A DNA stretch of 64,000 nt from Mycobacterium sp. E787 (GTDB lineage Bacteria; Actinomycetota; Actinomycetes; Mycobacteriales; Mycobacteriaceae), in contig NZ_LZKL01000016.1 of NCBI RefSeq assembly GCF_001668725.1, forward strand, positions 124,001-188,000. Reading direction: 5' to 3'. The notes below the pieces were generated by a model. The model did no database searches, was not told the origin of the DNA, and worked only from the letters and a program-made list of their open reading frames with translations. Below are positions 34,117 through 43,060 of the stretch, piece after piece. A program made the translations under genes and the position numbers. Within the stretch, counting starts at the first letter, position 1. Each line of letters begins with the position of its first letter.

Positions 34117-35274
34117 ATGTTGCAGACGGTCGCCGTCCGCGGGTACCGCTCGCTGCGCGAGGTGATCGTGCCGCTGGCCGGGCTGTCCATCGTCACCGGG
34201 GCCAACGGCGCCGGGAAGTCGTCGCTCTACCGCGCGCTGCGGCTGCTGGCCGACTGCGGGCGCGGCGAGGTGATCGGCTCGCTGGCCCGCGAGGGCGGGC
34301 TGCAGTCGGTGCTGTGGGCCGGCCCGGAACAGCTGGCCGGCGCCCGGCGCACCGGCAAGGCCCAGGCGACCGTGCGCACCCGGCCCATATCCCTCGAATT
34401 GGGCTTCGCCGCAGACGATTTCGGCTATCTCGTCGACCTCGGCATCCCGCAGATGGCGGGCATCAAATCCGCCTTCGCCCGCGATCCCGAGATCAAGCGC
34501 GAAGCGGTGTTCGCCGGCCCCGTGCTGCGGAACGCCACGACGCTGGTGCGCCGGACCCGGGATTTCGCCGAGGTGAGCGCCGAATCGGGCCGCGGCTTCG
34601 ACGAGCTGAGCCGATCCCTGCCGTCGTATCGCAGCGTGCTGGCCGAGTACGCCCATCCGCACGCGCTGCCCGAATTGGCCGCCGTGCGTGAGCGATTGCG
34701 CGGGTGGCGCTTCTACGACGGCTTCCGAGTCGACCCGGGATCGCCCGCGCGGCACCCGCAGGTGGGCACGCGCACCCCGGTGCTTTCCGACGACGGCCAT
34801 GACCTGGCCGCCGCGATCCAGACCATCATCGAGGCCGGCTTCGACGACCTGAGCCGCATCGTGGCCGATGCCTTCGACGGCGCCACCGTCTCGGTCGCCG
34901 TCAACGACGGGGTGTTCGATCTTCAGCTCAAACAGCGCGGCATGCTGCGCCCGCTGCGGGCCGCCGAATTATCCGATGGCACATTGCGATTCCTGCTCTG
35001 GGCCGCCGCGCTGCTCAGCCCACAGGCCCCGTCGCTGATGGTGCTCAACGAGCCCGAAACCTCCCTGCACCCCGACCTGGTGCGACCACTCGGCTCACTG
35101 ATCCGCGCCGCCGCCGGCCAGACGCAGGTCGTCGTGATCACGCATTCCCGCGCGCTGTCCGAGGCCGCCGGCGAGAAGGCCGTCGAGATCGAGCTCTACA
35201 AGGAGTGGGGCGAGACGCGCATCGCCGGCCAGGACCTGCTGACGACGCCGCGCTGGGACTGGGGCAAGCGCTAG
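34117..35274 (+). CDS. AAA/SMC-like ATPase
   Basis: A 385-residue ABC/SMC-type ATPase: Walker A GANGAGKSS at residues 28-36 right after the N-terminal strand, an ABC-like signature LSDGTLRFLLW, Walker B LMVLNEPETSLHP and an ITHSRAL switch region. The middle is a moderately long insertion, with no long coiled coil. Such stand-alone ATPases resemble RecF/OLD-type proteins, but no TOPRIM domain is visible here. The start is ATG 34117, nine bases after the antiporter stop. The role, DNA repair or defence, is open; no toxin or nuclease gene is directly linked. Confidence 0.8.
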   Translation: MLQTVAVRGYRSLREVIVPLAGLSIVTGANGAGKSSLYRALRLLADCGRGEVIGSLAREGGLQSVLWAGPEQLAGARRTGKAQATVRTRPISLELGFAADDFGYLVDLGIPQMAGIKSAFARDPEIKREAVFAGPVLRNATTLVRRTRDFAEVSAESGRGFDELSRSLPSYRSVLAEYAHPHALPELAAVRERLRGWRFYDGFRVDPGSPARHPQVGTRTPVLSDDGHDLAAAIQTIIEAGFDDLSRIVADAFDGATVSVAVNDGVFDLQLKQRGMLRPLRAAELSDGTLRFLLWAAALLSPQAPSLMVLNEPETSLHPDLVRPLGSLIRAAAGQTQVVVITHSRALSEAAGEKAVEIELYKEWGETRIAGQDLLTTPRWDWGKR

Positions 35275-35312
35275 AACTTGCCCGTCAGGCAATCTTGCCC
35301 GCCGTGCAAGTT
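35275..35312. promoter_or_regulatory. Candidate operator of TetR gene
   Basis: Outer inverted repeat AACTTGC (35275-35281) and GCAAGTT (35306-35312), with CTTGCCCG repeated as a direct repeat at 35277 and 35294. It lies 18 bases upstream of the TetR gene start, in the only spacer of the operon. The direct and inverted copies are consistent with a TetR-type site, though the half-site spacing is unusual. Confidence 0.55.
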
Positions 35313-35329
35313 TCGCGTACGTTGGGCGC

Positions 35330-35977
35330 ATGCCCGACCAACCGACCGGACTGCGCGAGCGCAAGAAGGCCGACACCCGGCGCGCGCTCAGCGACGCCGC
35401 GCTGAACCTCGCGTTCGAGCGCGGGCTGGAAAACGTCACGCGCGACGAAATCGCCAGCCTGGCCGGGGTGTCGCTGCGCACCTTCAACAACTACTTCAGC
35501 GGCAAGTACGAGGCGCTGGCCTACCGGCAGACCGAACGGATGCGCCGCGGCATCGCGGCGCTTCGGCAACGCCCCGCCGACGAACCGCTGTGGACGGCAC
35601 TCAGGCACGCGGCGCTACAACCCCTGGAAGAGGATTTCGACGACTTCTACGGTGCCGAGAATCAAGTGCCGAGCCGCCGGGAGCTTGTCGAAGTCCGCAA
35701 GCTGCTGATGAACTCGCAGGTGCGTAACGCCTTGCCGCAGCAACTTTTTGACGAGCTGATCGAGGTCATCGCCGAACGCACCGGCACCGACCCCGAACAC
35801 GACCTGTACCCGCGACTGGTGGTGGCCGTCGTGCGCGCGATCGGCGACGCGGCGGCCGAGGCCTACGTGCGCGCGGCTCCGCCGGTGGCCATCACCGACC
35901 TGGTCCGCGACGGCTTCGCCGCAGTCAGCGCCGGCCTGCCCGAGCCCACCAAACCCGAGGAGCCACAGCATGACTGA
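35330..35977 (+). CDS. TetR-family regulator
   Basis: The 215-residue protein has the TetR HTH in residues 10-55 (ADTRRALSDAALNLAFERGLENVTR, DEIASLAGVSLRTFNNYF) and a C-terminal helical ligand domain. Its stop overlaps the ATG of the FAD monooxygenase gene by eight bases (start 35970), so it is the first gene of an operon that continues through the acetolactate genes. It presumably represses this operon and is relieved by a substrate of the monooxygenase. Such coupling of a TetR and its target genes is typical in mycobacteria. Confidence 0.9.
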   Translation: MPDQPTGLRERKKADTRRALSDAALNLAFERGLENVTRDEIASLAGVSLRTFNNYFSGKYEALAYRQTERMRRGIAALRQRPADEPLWTALRHAALQPLEEDFDDFYGAENQVPSRRELVEVRKLLMNSQVRNALPQQLFDELIEVIAERTGTDPEHDLYPRLVVAVVRAIGDAAAEAYVRAAPPVAITDLVRDGFAAVSAGLPEPTKPEEPQHD

Positions 35978-37490
35978 ACACGCCGACATCGTCATCGCCG
36001 GCGCCGGCCCCAACGGACTGATGCTGGCCTGCGAGCTGGCAATGAGCGGCATCCGGCCCGTAGTGCTGGATCCATTGCCCGGGCCCAGCCCCGAGCCCAA
36101 GGCCAACGGCCTCATCGGACACGTGGTTCGGATGCTCGACATGCGCGGCCTGTATCAGGTGTTCACCGGCGACCCCAACCCGCCCCAGCCCGTCCACGGG
36201 TGGATCTTCGCGGCCATGACGCTGAACTTCTTTGGCATGCCGGACAACCCGATGTACGCGCTGGCGATCCAGCAGCCCCGCGTGGTGCGGCTGCTGGAGA
36301 AGCGGGCGCGCGATCTCGGGGTCGACGTGCGCTGGGGGCACGAATTCACCGGCCTGCGTCAGGGACCGAAGTCCGTTGAGCTGACGGTGTCCTCGCCGGA
36401 GGATGAGTACCGCATCGCCGCCGGGTATCTGGTGGGCGCCGACGGCGGCCGCAGCCTGGTCCGCAAGACCGTCGGCATCGACTTCCCCGGCTACACATCG
36501 CAGACCGTCGGCCGGCTCGCCCACGTGCACATCCCCGACGGGCTCCGCCGCGCCGACGGCGGCCTCGACGTCCCCGGATTCGGCCGGATCGCGTTCGGCC
36601 ACAACCGGTTCGACAACGGAGGCGTGATCTTCGCCGAGTTCGAACCCGGCCGCTCGCTGTTCGGCACCATCGAGTTCTCGCCCCCCGTCGAGGACACGCC
36701 GATGAGCCTGGACGAACTGCGCGCCAGCGCGCGCCGCATCCTCGGCGTCGACCTCCCCCTCGAGGAACCGAAAGGCCCCGGGCCGCATGCCCTTCGCCGC
36801 ATCAACGGCCAGAACACCCGCCACGCGGAGCGCTACCGCGACGGCAGGGTGCTGCTGCTCGGCGACGCCGCCCACGTGCACAGCGCGATGGGCGGGCCAG
36901 GCCTGAACCTCGGCCTGCAGGACGCGGTGAACCTGGGCTGGAAGCTCGCGGCCCACCTCAACGGCTGGGCGCCCGCCGGATTGCTCGACACCTACGAGTC
37001 CGAACGCCACCCCGTCGGCGAGCGCGTCATGATGCACTCGCTGTCGCAGACCGCCCTCATGGCGCCCGGGCCTGAAGTCGCCGCGCTACGAACGCTGATA
37101 GGCGAGCTCTTCGCGATCCCCGACGTCGCCCGGCACATGGCCCGCCTGCTGGCCGGCACCGACGTGCGCTACGACGTCGCCGACGACCACCCGCTGTCGG
37201 GCTGGCCGGTGCCCGAGCTGACCCTCGAGGACGGCCGGCGTGTCGAGGAACTGCTGCGCGACGCCCGACCGGTCCTGCTCGATCTCGGCGGCGGCGTGGG
37301 CGCCACGTCGCGCGGGTGGGCCGATCGCGTCGACGTCGTCGAGGCGACCGCCGCCGACCGCCCCGCCGCGGCGCTGCTGATCCGGCCCGACGGCTACGTC
37401 GCCTGGGCGGCCGACGCGTTCGGGACGGCCGAGCAAGACGGTCTGCGGGACGCCCTGCGCCGCTGGTTCGGGCACGAGTCGAGCGGATAG
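35970..37490 (+). CDS. FAD-dependent aromatic monooxygenase
   Basis: The 506-residue protein is a group A flavin hydroxylase: GAGPNG at residues 11-16 for FAD, a DG motif in [11 protein letters not shown], and [22 protein letters not shown] for the second FAD site. A C-terminal thioredoxin-like extension ([22 protein letters not shown]) is typical of phenol-type hydroxylases of this class. It uses NADPH and O2 to hydroxylate an aromatic or polyketide substrate. ATG 35970 overlaps the TetR stop. The neighbouring acetolactate genes are not an obvious partner pathway, which is an odd feature of this operon. Confidence 0.92.
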   Translation: MTEHADIVIAGAGPNGLMLACELAMSGIRPVVLDPLPGPSPEPKANGLIGHVVRMLDMRGLYQVFTGDPNPPQPVHGWIFAAMTLNFFGMPDNPMYALAIQQPRVVRLLEKRARDLGVDVRWGHEFTGLRQGPKSVELTVSSPEDEYRIAAGYLVGADGGRSLVRKTVGIDFPGYTSQTVGRLAHVHIPDGLRRADGGLDVPGFGRIAFGHNRFDNGGVIFAEFEPGRSLFGTIEFSPPVEDTPMSLDELRASARRILGVDLPLEEPKGPGPHALRRINGQNTRHAERYRDGRVLLLGDAAHVHSAMGGPGLNLGLQDAVNLGWKLAAHLNGWAPAGLLDTYESERHPVGERVMMHSLSQTALMAPGPEVAALRTLIGELFAIPDVARHMARLLAGTDVRYDVADDHPLSGWPVPELTLEDGRRVEELLRDARPVLLDLGGGVGATSRGWADRVDVVEATAADRPAAALLIRPDGYVAWAADAFGTAEQDGLRDALRRWFGHESSG

Positions 37491-37516
37491 CCGAGCCAGC
37501 GACCAGACTGGGCGGC

Positions 37517-39208
37517 ATGGCCCCCACGAATCCCGGTGCACCGGCGCGCAGCGCGCAGAAGATCGTCGACGTCCTGTCCGCGCAGGGAGTCGAGTACATC
37601 TTCGGCGTGCCCGGAGCCAAGATCGACGCCGTCTACGACGCCCTGGTCGACGGCGGCCCAACACTGGTGGTTTGCCGACACGAACAAAACGCGGCGTTCA
37701 TGGCCGCTGCGGTCGGCCGGCTCACCGGCAACCCGGGGGTCGTGCTGGTGACGTCCGGTCCCGGCACCGCCAACCTGGCGACCGGCCTGCTCACCGCGAC
37801 CACCGAACAGGATCCGGTGGTCGCGCTGTGCGGGGCGGTGCGCCGCGAGGACCGGCTCAAGCGCACCCACCAGTCGATGGATGCCGCCGCGATGCTGCGC
37901 ACGGTCACCAAGTTCACCGGCGAGATCAACGACCCCGACAACGCCGTCGAGGCCACCATCGGCGCGTTTCGCGCCGCCGCCAGCGAGCCGCGGGGGGCCG
38001 CCGCCGTCGTCCTGCCCGCCGACGTGCTGGCCGCCCCCACATCGGAGGGCATCACGGCCCGTCTCCCGATCCCGCCGCTGGGGGCCGCCCCGGCGCAGGC
38101 CGTCGCCCGGGCGGCCGAGCTGATCCGCGCCGCGCAGCGCCCGGCGCTGCTGGTCGGGATCCGCGGCGCCGACCCGGACAGCTGCGCGGCGCTGCGCGAA
38201 CTGGTCGCCGCGACCGGGCTGCCCGTCGTTGAAACCTTTCAGGCCGCGGGGGTGATCTCCCGCGCCCTAGAGGGTAACTTCCTCGGCCGCGTGGGCCTGT
38301 TCCGCAATCAGCCCGGCGACGTCATCCTCGACCACGCCGACGTGCTCGTCACCATCGGCTACGACTCCGTCGAATACGACCCGGTGCAATGGAACAACGA
38401 CCCCAGGCTGCGAGGGCGCACCATCATCCACATCGACTCGGTGCCCGCCGACATCGACAACCACTATCAGCCGGCGCTGGAACTGCTCGGCAACGTCGCG
38501 ACCACCCTCACCGACCTGACCGGCAAGCTGGCCGGCCTCAGGCTCACCGCCGAATACCGCGGCCAGATCGACACCCAGCGAAAAGCCTTGGCCGACATCG
38601 ACAACGCCGCACGCGACGACGTTCCGAGCGGGCCCGGACTCAATCCCGTCGCGGTCGTGCTGCGCCTGCGCGAGGAACTCGACGACAACGCCACGATCGC
38701 GTGCGACATCGGCTCGGTGTACATCTACATGGCGCGCCACTTCCGCGTCTACGAACCCAGGCGGCTGCTGTTTTCCAACGGCCAACAGACCCTCGGCGTG
38801 GCCCTGCCGTGGGCGATGGCCGCCTGCCTGGTGCGGCCCGGCACCCCCGTCGTGTCGGTGTCCGGCGACGGCGGATTCCTGTTCTCCGCACAGGAACTCT
38901 CGACCGCGGCCCATCTGGGGCTGACATTCACCCACATCATCTTCCGGGACAACACCTACGACATGGTCGGCTTCCAGGAGGTCCTGAAATACCGGCGCAA
39001 GTCCGGCGTGCAACTCGCCGACTACGACATCGTCAGCTACGCGGCGGCTTTCGGCGCCCGCGGTTACCGGGTGAAAACTTTGGAAGAGTTCGGCGCCACC
39101 CTGCGCGGGGCGCTGGCCGAGGAGGGCCCCTCCCTGATCGACGTCCCGGTGGACTACAGCCGCAACACCGACCTCGCCGCGCACCTGCACGACGACCCCT
39201 TCGAGTGA
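37517..39208 (+). CDS. alsS: Acetolactate synthase (catabolic AlsS type)
   Basis: The 563-residue protein is a thiamine diphosphate enzyme: catalytic Glu56 in [23 protein letters not shown] in the N-terminal domain, a central Rossmann-like domain, and the C-terminal [13 protein letters not shown] / NTYDMV metal-ThDP motif. The sequence is closer to catabolic AlsS than to the FAD-needing biosynthetic enzyme. It makes acetolactate from two pyruvates. ATG 37517 lies 26 bases after the monooxygenase stop, and acetolactate decarboxylase follows 10 bases later, so the pair would convert pyruvate to acetoin. Confidence 0.85.
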   Translation: MAPTNPGAPARSAQKIVDVLSAQGVEYIFGVPGAKIDAVYDALVDGGPTLVVCRHEQNAAFMAAAVGRLTGNPGVVLVTSGPGTANLATGLLTATTEQDPVVALCGAVRREDRLKRTHQSMDAAAMLRTVTKFTGEINDPDNAVEATIGAFRAAASEPRGAAAVVLPADVLAAPTSEGITARLPIPPLGAAPAQAVARAAELIRAAQRPALLVGIRGADPDSCAALRELVAATGLPVVETFQAAGVISRALEGNFLGRVGLFRNQPGDVILDHADVLVTIGYDSVEYDPVQWNNDPRLRGRTIIHIDSVPADIDNHYQPALELLGNVATTLTDLTGKLAGLRLTAEYRGQIDTQRKALADIDNAARDDVPSGPGLNPVAVVLRLREELDDNATIACDIGSVYIYMARHFRVYEPRRLLFSNGQQTLGVALPWAMAACLVRPGTPVVSVSGDGGFLFSAQELSTAAHLGLTFTHIIFRDNTYDMVGFQEVLKYRRKSGVQLADYDIVSYAAAFGARGYRVKTLEEFGATLRGALAEEGPSLIDVPVDYSRNTDLAAHLHDDPFE

Positions 39209-39218
39209 GACGGGAAAG

Positions 39219-40004
39219 ATGAGCAACGCATACGATCGATTCCGCCATTGGGCCACCAGCATTCTCGGTCACCACCATGACGACGAGGTGTACCAGTTCT
39301 CCACGATCAGCGCCCTGCTCGACGGCGTCTACGACGGCGACGCCACCGTCGCCGACATCCTGCGCCACGGCGACTTCGGCCTGGGCACGTTCAACCACCT
39401 CGACGGCGAGATGGTCGTCCTCGACGGCGTCTGCTACCGGCTGCGCGCCGACGGCACCGCCACCCGGGCCGCGCCGGCCGACCGCACCCCGTTCGCTGCG
39501 GTCACGCGGTTCCACGGCGACTTCGAGATCCCGGTTCAAGCGCGCACCGGGCGCGCCGAGCTGACCGAGGCGATCGATCGCCAAATCCAAAGCCCGAACC
39601 TGATTTACGCGATCAAGATCACCGGGCGCTTCGCCGAACTGCACACCCGGACGGTGATGGAGCAGAAACGGCCCTATCCCCCGTTGACCGAGGCGACCGA
39701 AGAGCAGGCCGAGACCGTGTTCACCGACGTGTCGGGCACGGTGGTCGGGTTCCGCACCCCCGACTTCGAACAGGGCATCTCCGTGGCGGGGTACCACCTG
39801 CATTTCCTCAATGACGATCGCACCGCCGGCGGGCATGTCCTCGACTTCGGCCTCGAGCGCGGAACGGTCGCGGTCAGTGGCGCCTCGCAATTGCACCTGA
39901 GCCTGCCCACCTCCGGGGCCTTCCTCGGTGCGCAGCTGTCCGGTGACGACCTCGCCGAGCGGATCGGCAAGGCGGAGGGGCCCAAGGGTGGGGATTCGAG
40001 TTGA
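39219..40004 (+). CDS. alsD: Alpha-acetolactate decarboxylase
   Basis: The 261-residue protein matches AlsD/BudA: EVYQFSTISALLDGVYDG at the start, GTFNHLDGEMVVLDG with Glu64, and the metal site GYHLHFLNDDRTAGGHVLD with His193, His195 and His206 binding zinc. It decarboxylates acetolactate to acetoin. A start at ATG 39219 follows a GAGACGGGAAAG region. It ends the operon that starts with TetR at 35330. Acetoin formation is not a usual trait of mycobacteria, so this operon is worth noting. Whether flux goes to acetoin or to a special product is not known. Confidence 0.92.
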   Translation: MSNAYDRFRHWATSILGHHHDDEVYQFSTISALLDGVYDGDATVADILRHGDFGLGTFNHLDGEMVVLDGVCYRLRADGTATRAAPADRTPFAAVTRFHGDFEIPVQARTGRAELTEAIDRQIQSPNLIYAIKITGRFAELHTRTVMEQKRPYPPLTEATEEQAETVFTDVSGTVVGFRTPDFEQGISVAGYHLHFLNDDRTAGGHVLDFGLERGTVAVSGASQLHLSLPTSGAFLGAQLSGDDLAERIGKAEGPKGGDSS

Positions 40005-40035
40005 CGAACCGCGGTCGGTCGGGACAAAGTGTCCG

Positions 40036-40428
40036 CTACATGACCGGCTGGTTGAAATCGATCCGAAACCTCTTCGGCTTGTCGGGATCAGCGCGCACCT
40101 GAACAGTCATGCCGGGCTGTGCGGCGGCCAACTCTTCGGGTTCGAATTGTCTATACACGCTTTTGATGTACGGTTCGCTGCCGGGGATATGCACTTCCAG
40201 TTCGACCGTGCCCCATACCTGGCGGAGGCCCGAAGCCGCTTTGAGTGATAACACCTGCGCAGATCCTCTGAGCGTCGCCCGTTCATCTGGCGGCTCGGCG
40301 GGAGACATGCGGTTCCAAACCCAGCCGGTCAGGAAAGGGATTGCCAACGCCGCGACAACACATGCGACCGCGATTGCGATGGTCCGGGGATCGCTGGGCA
40401 GGCGACCGGCCAGGTGCACCTGGTTCAT
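40036..40428 (-). CDS. Small membrane-anchored unknown protein
   Basis: A 130-residue protein with one N-terminal membrane helix (TIAIAVACVVAALAIPFLTGWVW) followed by a soluble, mostly beta domain (VWGTVELEVHIPGSEPYIKSVY, MTVQVRADPDKPKRFRIDF). The second part resembles DUF3592-like or other small beta domains, without an exact match known to me. ATG 40428. It lies convergent to alsD with 31 bases between stops, so it is its own unit. The function is unknown. Confidence 0.65.
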   Translation of the reverse strand: MNQVHLAGRLPSDPRTIAIAVACVVAALAIPFLTGWVWNRMSPAEPPDERATLRGSAQVLSLKAASGLRQVWGTVELEVHIPGSEPYIKSVYRQFEPEELAAAQPGMTVQVRADPDKPKRFRIDFNQPVM

Positions 40429-40483
40429 CGGCGCATGCTAACACCGACCTCGCCACGCCGATCCCGAACGGACCCGCGGCCCG

Positions 40484-41155
40484 TCAGCGGAAGATGTTGA
40501 CACTCTCGGGGAGTCGCAACAACGCAGCATCCCCCCGGCCCGTCGCGACGAGCAGAAAATCGTGCGCCGCAATGCCGGTCTGACGCGTGAAGTCCTCAGC
40601 CGACAGGTCCAACAGCCGCGCGATCGCCGGTTCCGCGGCGGCGGCCGCGTCCCGCAGCAATGCGCCGAGCACGAAGTCGAGGCTGGCGTACAGGCCCGGC
40701 CCGGTATCGGACGGCAGGCCGAGTGCGGCACGAACGTCGTCGCCGTGCACGTACGCGTCGTTCAGCAGCGCGTGCACGCCCTGGCCCACAGTGAGCCCGG
40801 GCACCGGGCTGGGTGACGCCCACACCGCGTCGTCGAACACCGTCGCAAGCCGCGCCACCGCTTCACTGGCGGCATGCAGCCGCGCCGCGAGCGAGCCAGG
40901 GGCCTCGCCACGCAGGGCGGCGGCCTGGTCGTCGGGTGTTCGGGTGCCGATCGCGCCGCTGACGGTGTCGACCGCCTGCCCCACCAGGTGGCCGGCGATA
41001 TCGCGCACCTGCCACCCGTTACAGCGGGTTGCACGGGTCCAGTCCAAAACATCCAGCGCGCCAAGGATTTCAGCGAAAGAACGATATTCGTCGAGTAGGC
41101 CGCTGACGGTCCGCTCGCGCACCGGTCCCGGCCGCTGGATGGGCGGGGTGCTCAT
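40484..41155 (-). CDS. Maleylpyruvate isomerase-like mycothiol-dependent protein
   Basis: The 223-residue protein has the helical bundle of the maleylpyruvate isomerase/TIGR03083 family: ATRCNGWQVRDIAGHLVGQAVD with a His ligand, NDAYVHGDDVRAALG with a second His-Asp pair, and a C-terminal beta part. Members bind a divalent metal and often use mycothiol. Its start ATG 41155 overlaps the stop of the LLM oxidoreductase (ATGA), so the two are co-translated. The pairing suggests detoxification or use of a thiol adduct in one pathway, but the substrate is unknown. Confidence 0.8.
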   Translation of the reverse strand: MSTPPIQRPGPVRERTVSGLLDEYRSFAEILGALDVLDWTRATRCNGWQVRDIAGHLVGQAVDTVSGAIGTRTPDDQAAALRGEAPGSLAARLHAASEAVARLATVFDDAVWASPSPVPGLTVGQGVHALLNDAYVHGDDVRAALGLPSDTGPGLYASLDFVLGALLRDAAAAAEPAIARLLDLSAEDFTRQTGIAAHDFLLVATGRGDAALLRLPESVNIFR

Positions 41156-42102
41156 CGCAACGCCTCCCCGACGGCGCGCAGCCGGTGCAGCTGCTCGACG
41201 AACCCGTCCGGGCCCAGCACGCCGACCCGGCAGACCAGGTGCCTGGCGCCGGCGTCGAGGTAGCTCGCCAGCCGGGCTGTGACGGCCTCGGGTGTCCCCG
41301 CCGCATACGTCTGTATCTGCTCGACGGCCTCGATGCCGAAACCGTATGTCCGGGTGGCGAAATGATCCAGCGCCGCCCGGCCACCGTCGGCGTCCTCGGT
41401 GACCAGCACGGTGACGAACAGCGCCGGCGTCACCTCATCGGCGATGCGACCGGCGCGCGTGGCCGAGGCGCGCACCTCGGCCAGGCCCGACCGATAGCCC
41501 TGTGGCGTTGGCGGATACGGCAGCCACCCGTCGTAGAGACGGCCGGCGCGGGCGCGGGCGCCTGGGGTGTCCGCGGCCAGCCACACCGGCGGGCCGGATT
41601 CACCGAACGGCGTGATGCCGGCCGGGATATCGTCGAGATGCAGCACGGCGCCATGAAACGAACTGGGTTCCTTGGCATTCCACAGTTGTCGCCACAATGC
41701 CACGGTGTCGTCGAGGCGAGCGAACCGCCGGGGCCACGGCACCTCCGAGGCGGCATACTCCACCTCGGACAGGCCCGGAAAGCCCGCACCGGCCGCCACC
41801 GCCAGCCGCCCGCCCGACAGCCGGTCGATGGAGGCCAGGACGTGCGCGGTCTGCACCGGCCGGCGCAGCACCGGCTGCAGGGCGGCGGTACCCAGCGTGA
41901 TCCGATCGGTGACGGCGGCCGCCGCCGACAGGAACGTCAGCGCTTCGATGCGGGGCCTTACCAGCGAGTCGTTCGCCCACAGCGAGTCGAAACCCAGATC
42001 CTCGACGACGCGCGCGAAGTCGAGGAGCCGGCGTAGATCGGCGCCGGCCCAGGGCTCGGCAGCCAGGGGCGGCATGACGCCGAGGCGGAGTGGCTCTTCC
42101 AT
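41152..42102 (-). CDS. LLM-class F420-dependent oxidoreductase
   Basis: The 316-residue protein has the luciferase-like TIM barrel: LRRLLDFARVVEDLGFDSLWAND, TLGTAALQPVLRRPVQTAHVLASIDRLSGGRL and GAGFPGLSEVEY. Mycobacterial members usually use coenzyme F420, but flavin use cannot be excluded. ATG 42102 is chosen by family start MEEPLRLGVMPP; longer frames upstream overlap the divergent regulator gene. Its stop overlaps the start of the maleylpyruvate isomerase-like gene. The XRE regulator transcribed from 42187 is the likely controller of the pair. Confidence 0.88.
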   Translation of the reverse strand: MEEPLRLGVMPPLAAEPWAGADLRRLLDFARVVEDLGFDSLWANDSLVRPRIEALTFLSAAAAVTDRITLGTAALQPVLRRPVQTAHVLASIDRLSGGRLAVAAGAGFPGLSEVEYAASEVPWPRRFARLDDTVALWRQLWNAKEPSSFHGAVLHLDDIPAGITPFGESGPPVWLAADTPGARARAGRLYDGWLPYPPTPQGYRSGLAEVRASATRAGRIADEVTPALFVTVLVTEDADGGRAALDHFATRTYGFGIEAVEQIQTYAAGTPEAVTARLASYLDAGARHLVCRVGVLGPDGFVEQLHRLRAVGEALR

Positions 42103-42186
42103 GAGGCGATGGTGGCGCCGACGGTGATGCGCGGCAATTCCCGGCAAGGAATAGCGCCCAGCGTCGCGAACGGGTTGACTGGTCGC

Positions 42187-42969
42187 ATGTCGGTTTCGGT
42201 GCAGGGCGACTTCGGCACCGCGTTGCGTGAATGGCGTAATCGGCGACGGCTCAGCCAGATCGACCTCGCCAACGATGCCGGCACCACCCAACGGCACCTC
42301 AGCTTCTTGGAGCAGGGACGCTCGGCGCCGGGGCGCGACATCGTCAGCCGGCTCGCCGACTCGTTGGGCCTGACGCTGCGGCAACGCAACGCGCTGCTGT
42401 CGGCGGCGGGCTTCGCGCCCGCGCACCCCGAGTCTCCGCCGGACGCGCCGCTGCTGCGGCCCGTGCGCGAGGCGCTCCAGCATGTCCTCGACGGCCACCT
42501 GCCGTATCCGGCGATGGTCATGGACGGCTTCGGCGAACTGGTCGCCGCCAACGGCGCGTTCGGGCTGTTGACCGACGGGGTGGCGGGATGGCTGCTGGAG
42601 GCGCCGGTCAACGCGCTGCGGGTCGCGCTGCACCCCGACGGCATGGCCGCGCGCATCGTGAACCTCGACGACTGGCGGCGCCACATCCTGCACGGCCTGC
42701 GCGAGCGTGGCCCGCACCCCCGCATCGAGGCGCTGATCGAAGAACTCGAGGGCTACGGCGTGCCGGCGCCGGGCGGCCGGCCGATCGAATCGCTGGGCTT
42801 CGCGGTGCCGCTGCACCTGCGTTCCGCCGACGGTGACGTGCGGCTCGTCGCGACGATCTCGACGTTCGTCACCGCCCTGGATGTCACCGTGTCCGAGCTC
42901 CGCCTCGAGGCTTTCCTGCCCGCCGACCGGGAGACCGCCGCGATTCTCGCCCGCCGTCACGCAGGTTGA
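42187..42969 (+). CDS. XRE-family regulator with MmyB-like domain
   Basis: The 260-residue protein has an N-terminal Cro/XRE HTH (LREWRNRRRLSQIDLANDAGTTQRHLSFLEQGRSAPGR) within the first 50 residues and a C-terminal MmyB-like ligand domain (AMVMDGFGELVAANGAFG, LRLVATISTFVTALDVTV). MmyB proteins bind small hydrophobic ligands and control nearby genes. ATG 42187 is supported by the conserved start SVSVQGDFG and by a divergent position 84 bases from the LLM gene start. It likely represses the LLM gene pair. The ligand is unknown. Confidence 0.88.
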   Translation: MSVSVQGDFGTALREWRNRRRLSQIDLANDAGTTQRHLSFLEQGRSAPGRDIVSRLADSLGLTLRQRNALLSAAGFAPAHPESPPDAPLLRPVREALQHVLDGHLPYPAMVMDGFGELVAANGAFGLLTDGVAGWLLEAPVNALRVALHPDGMAARIVNLDDWRRHILHGLRERGPHPRIEALIEELEGYGVPAPGGRPIESLGFAVPLHLRSADGDVRLVATISTFVTALDVTVSELRLEAFLPADRETAAILARRHAG

Positions 42970-43060
42970 GGCGCCGCAGGGTTGACGAATTCACGGACTG
43001 TTCAGGCACACGTCGGTTCCACATCGATGACTGCACACGCGCGCCGCGTGTCCTCACGGT

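Noticed and set aside
30958..34800. A 1280-codon open frame on the minus strand
   Set aside because: It lies opposite the MauE fusion, antiporter and ATPase genes, is rich in Arg, Gly, His and Gln with no fold or motif, and is a shadow frame caused by high GC at third positions.
34117..35274. OLD-family defence nuclease
   Set aside because: The ATPase core is present but no TOPRIM domain follows, and no partner gene of a known defence system is adjacent.
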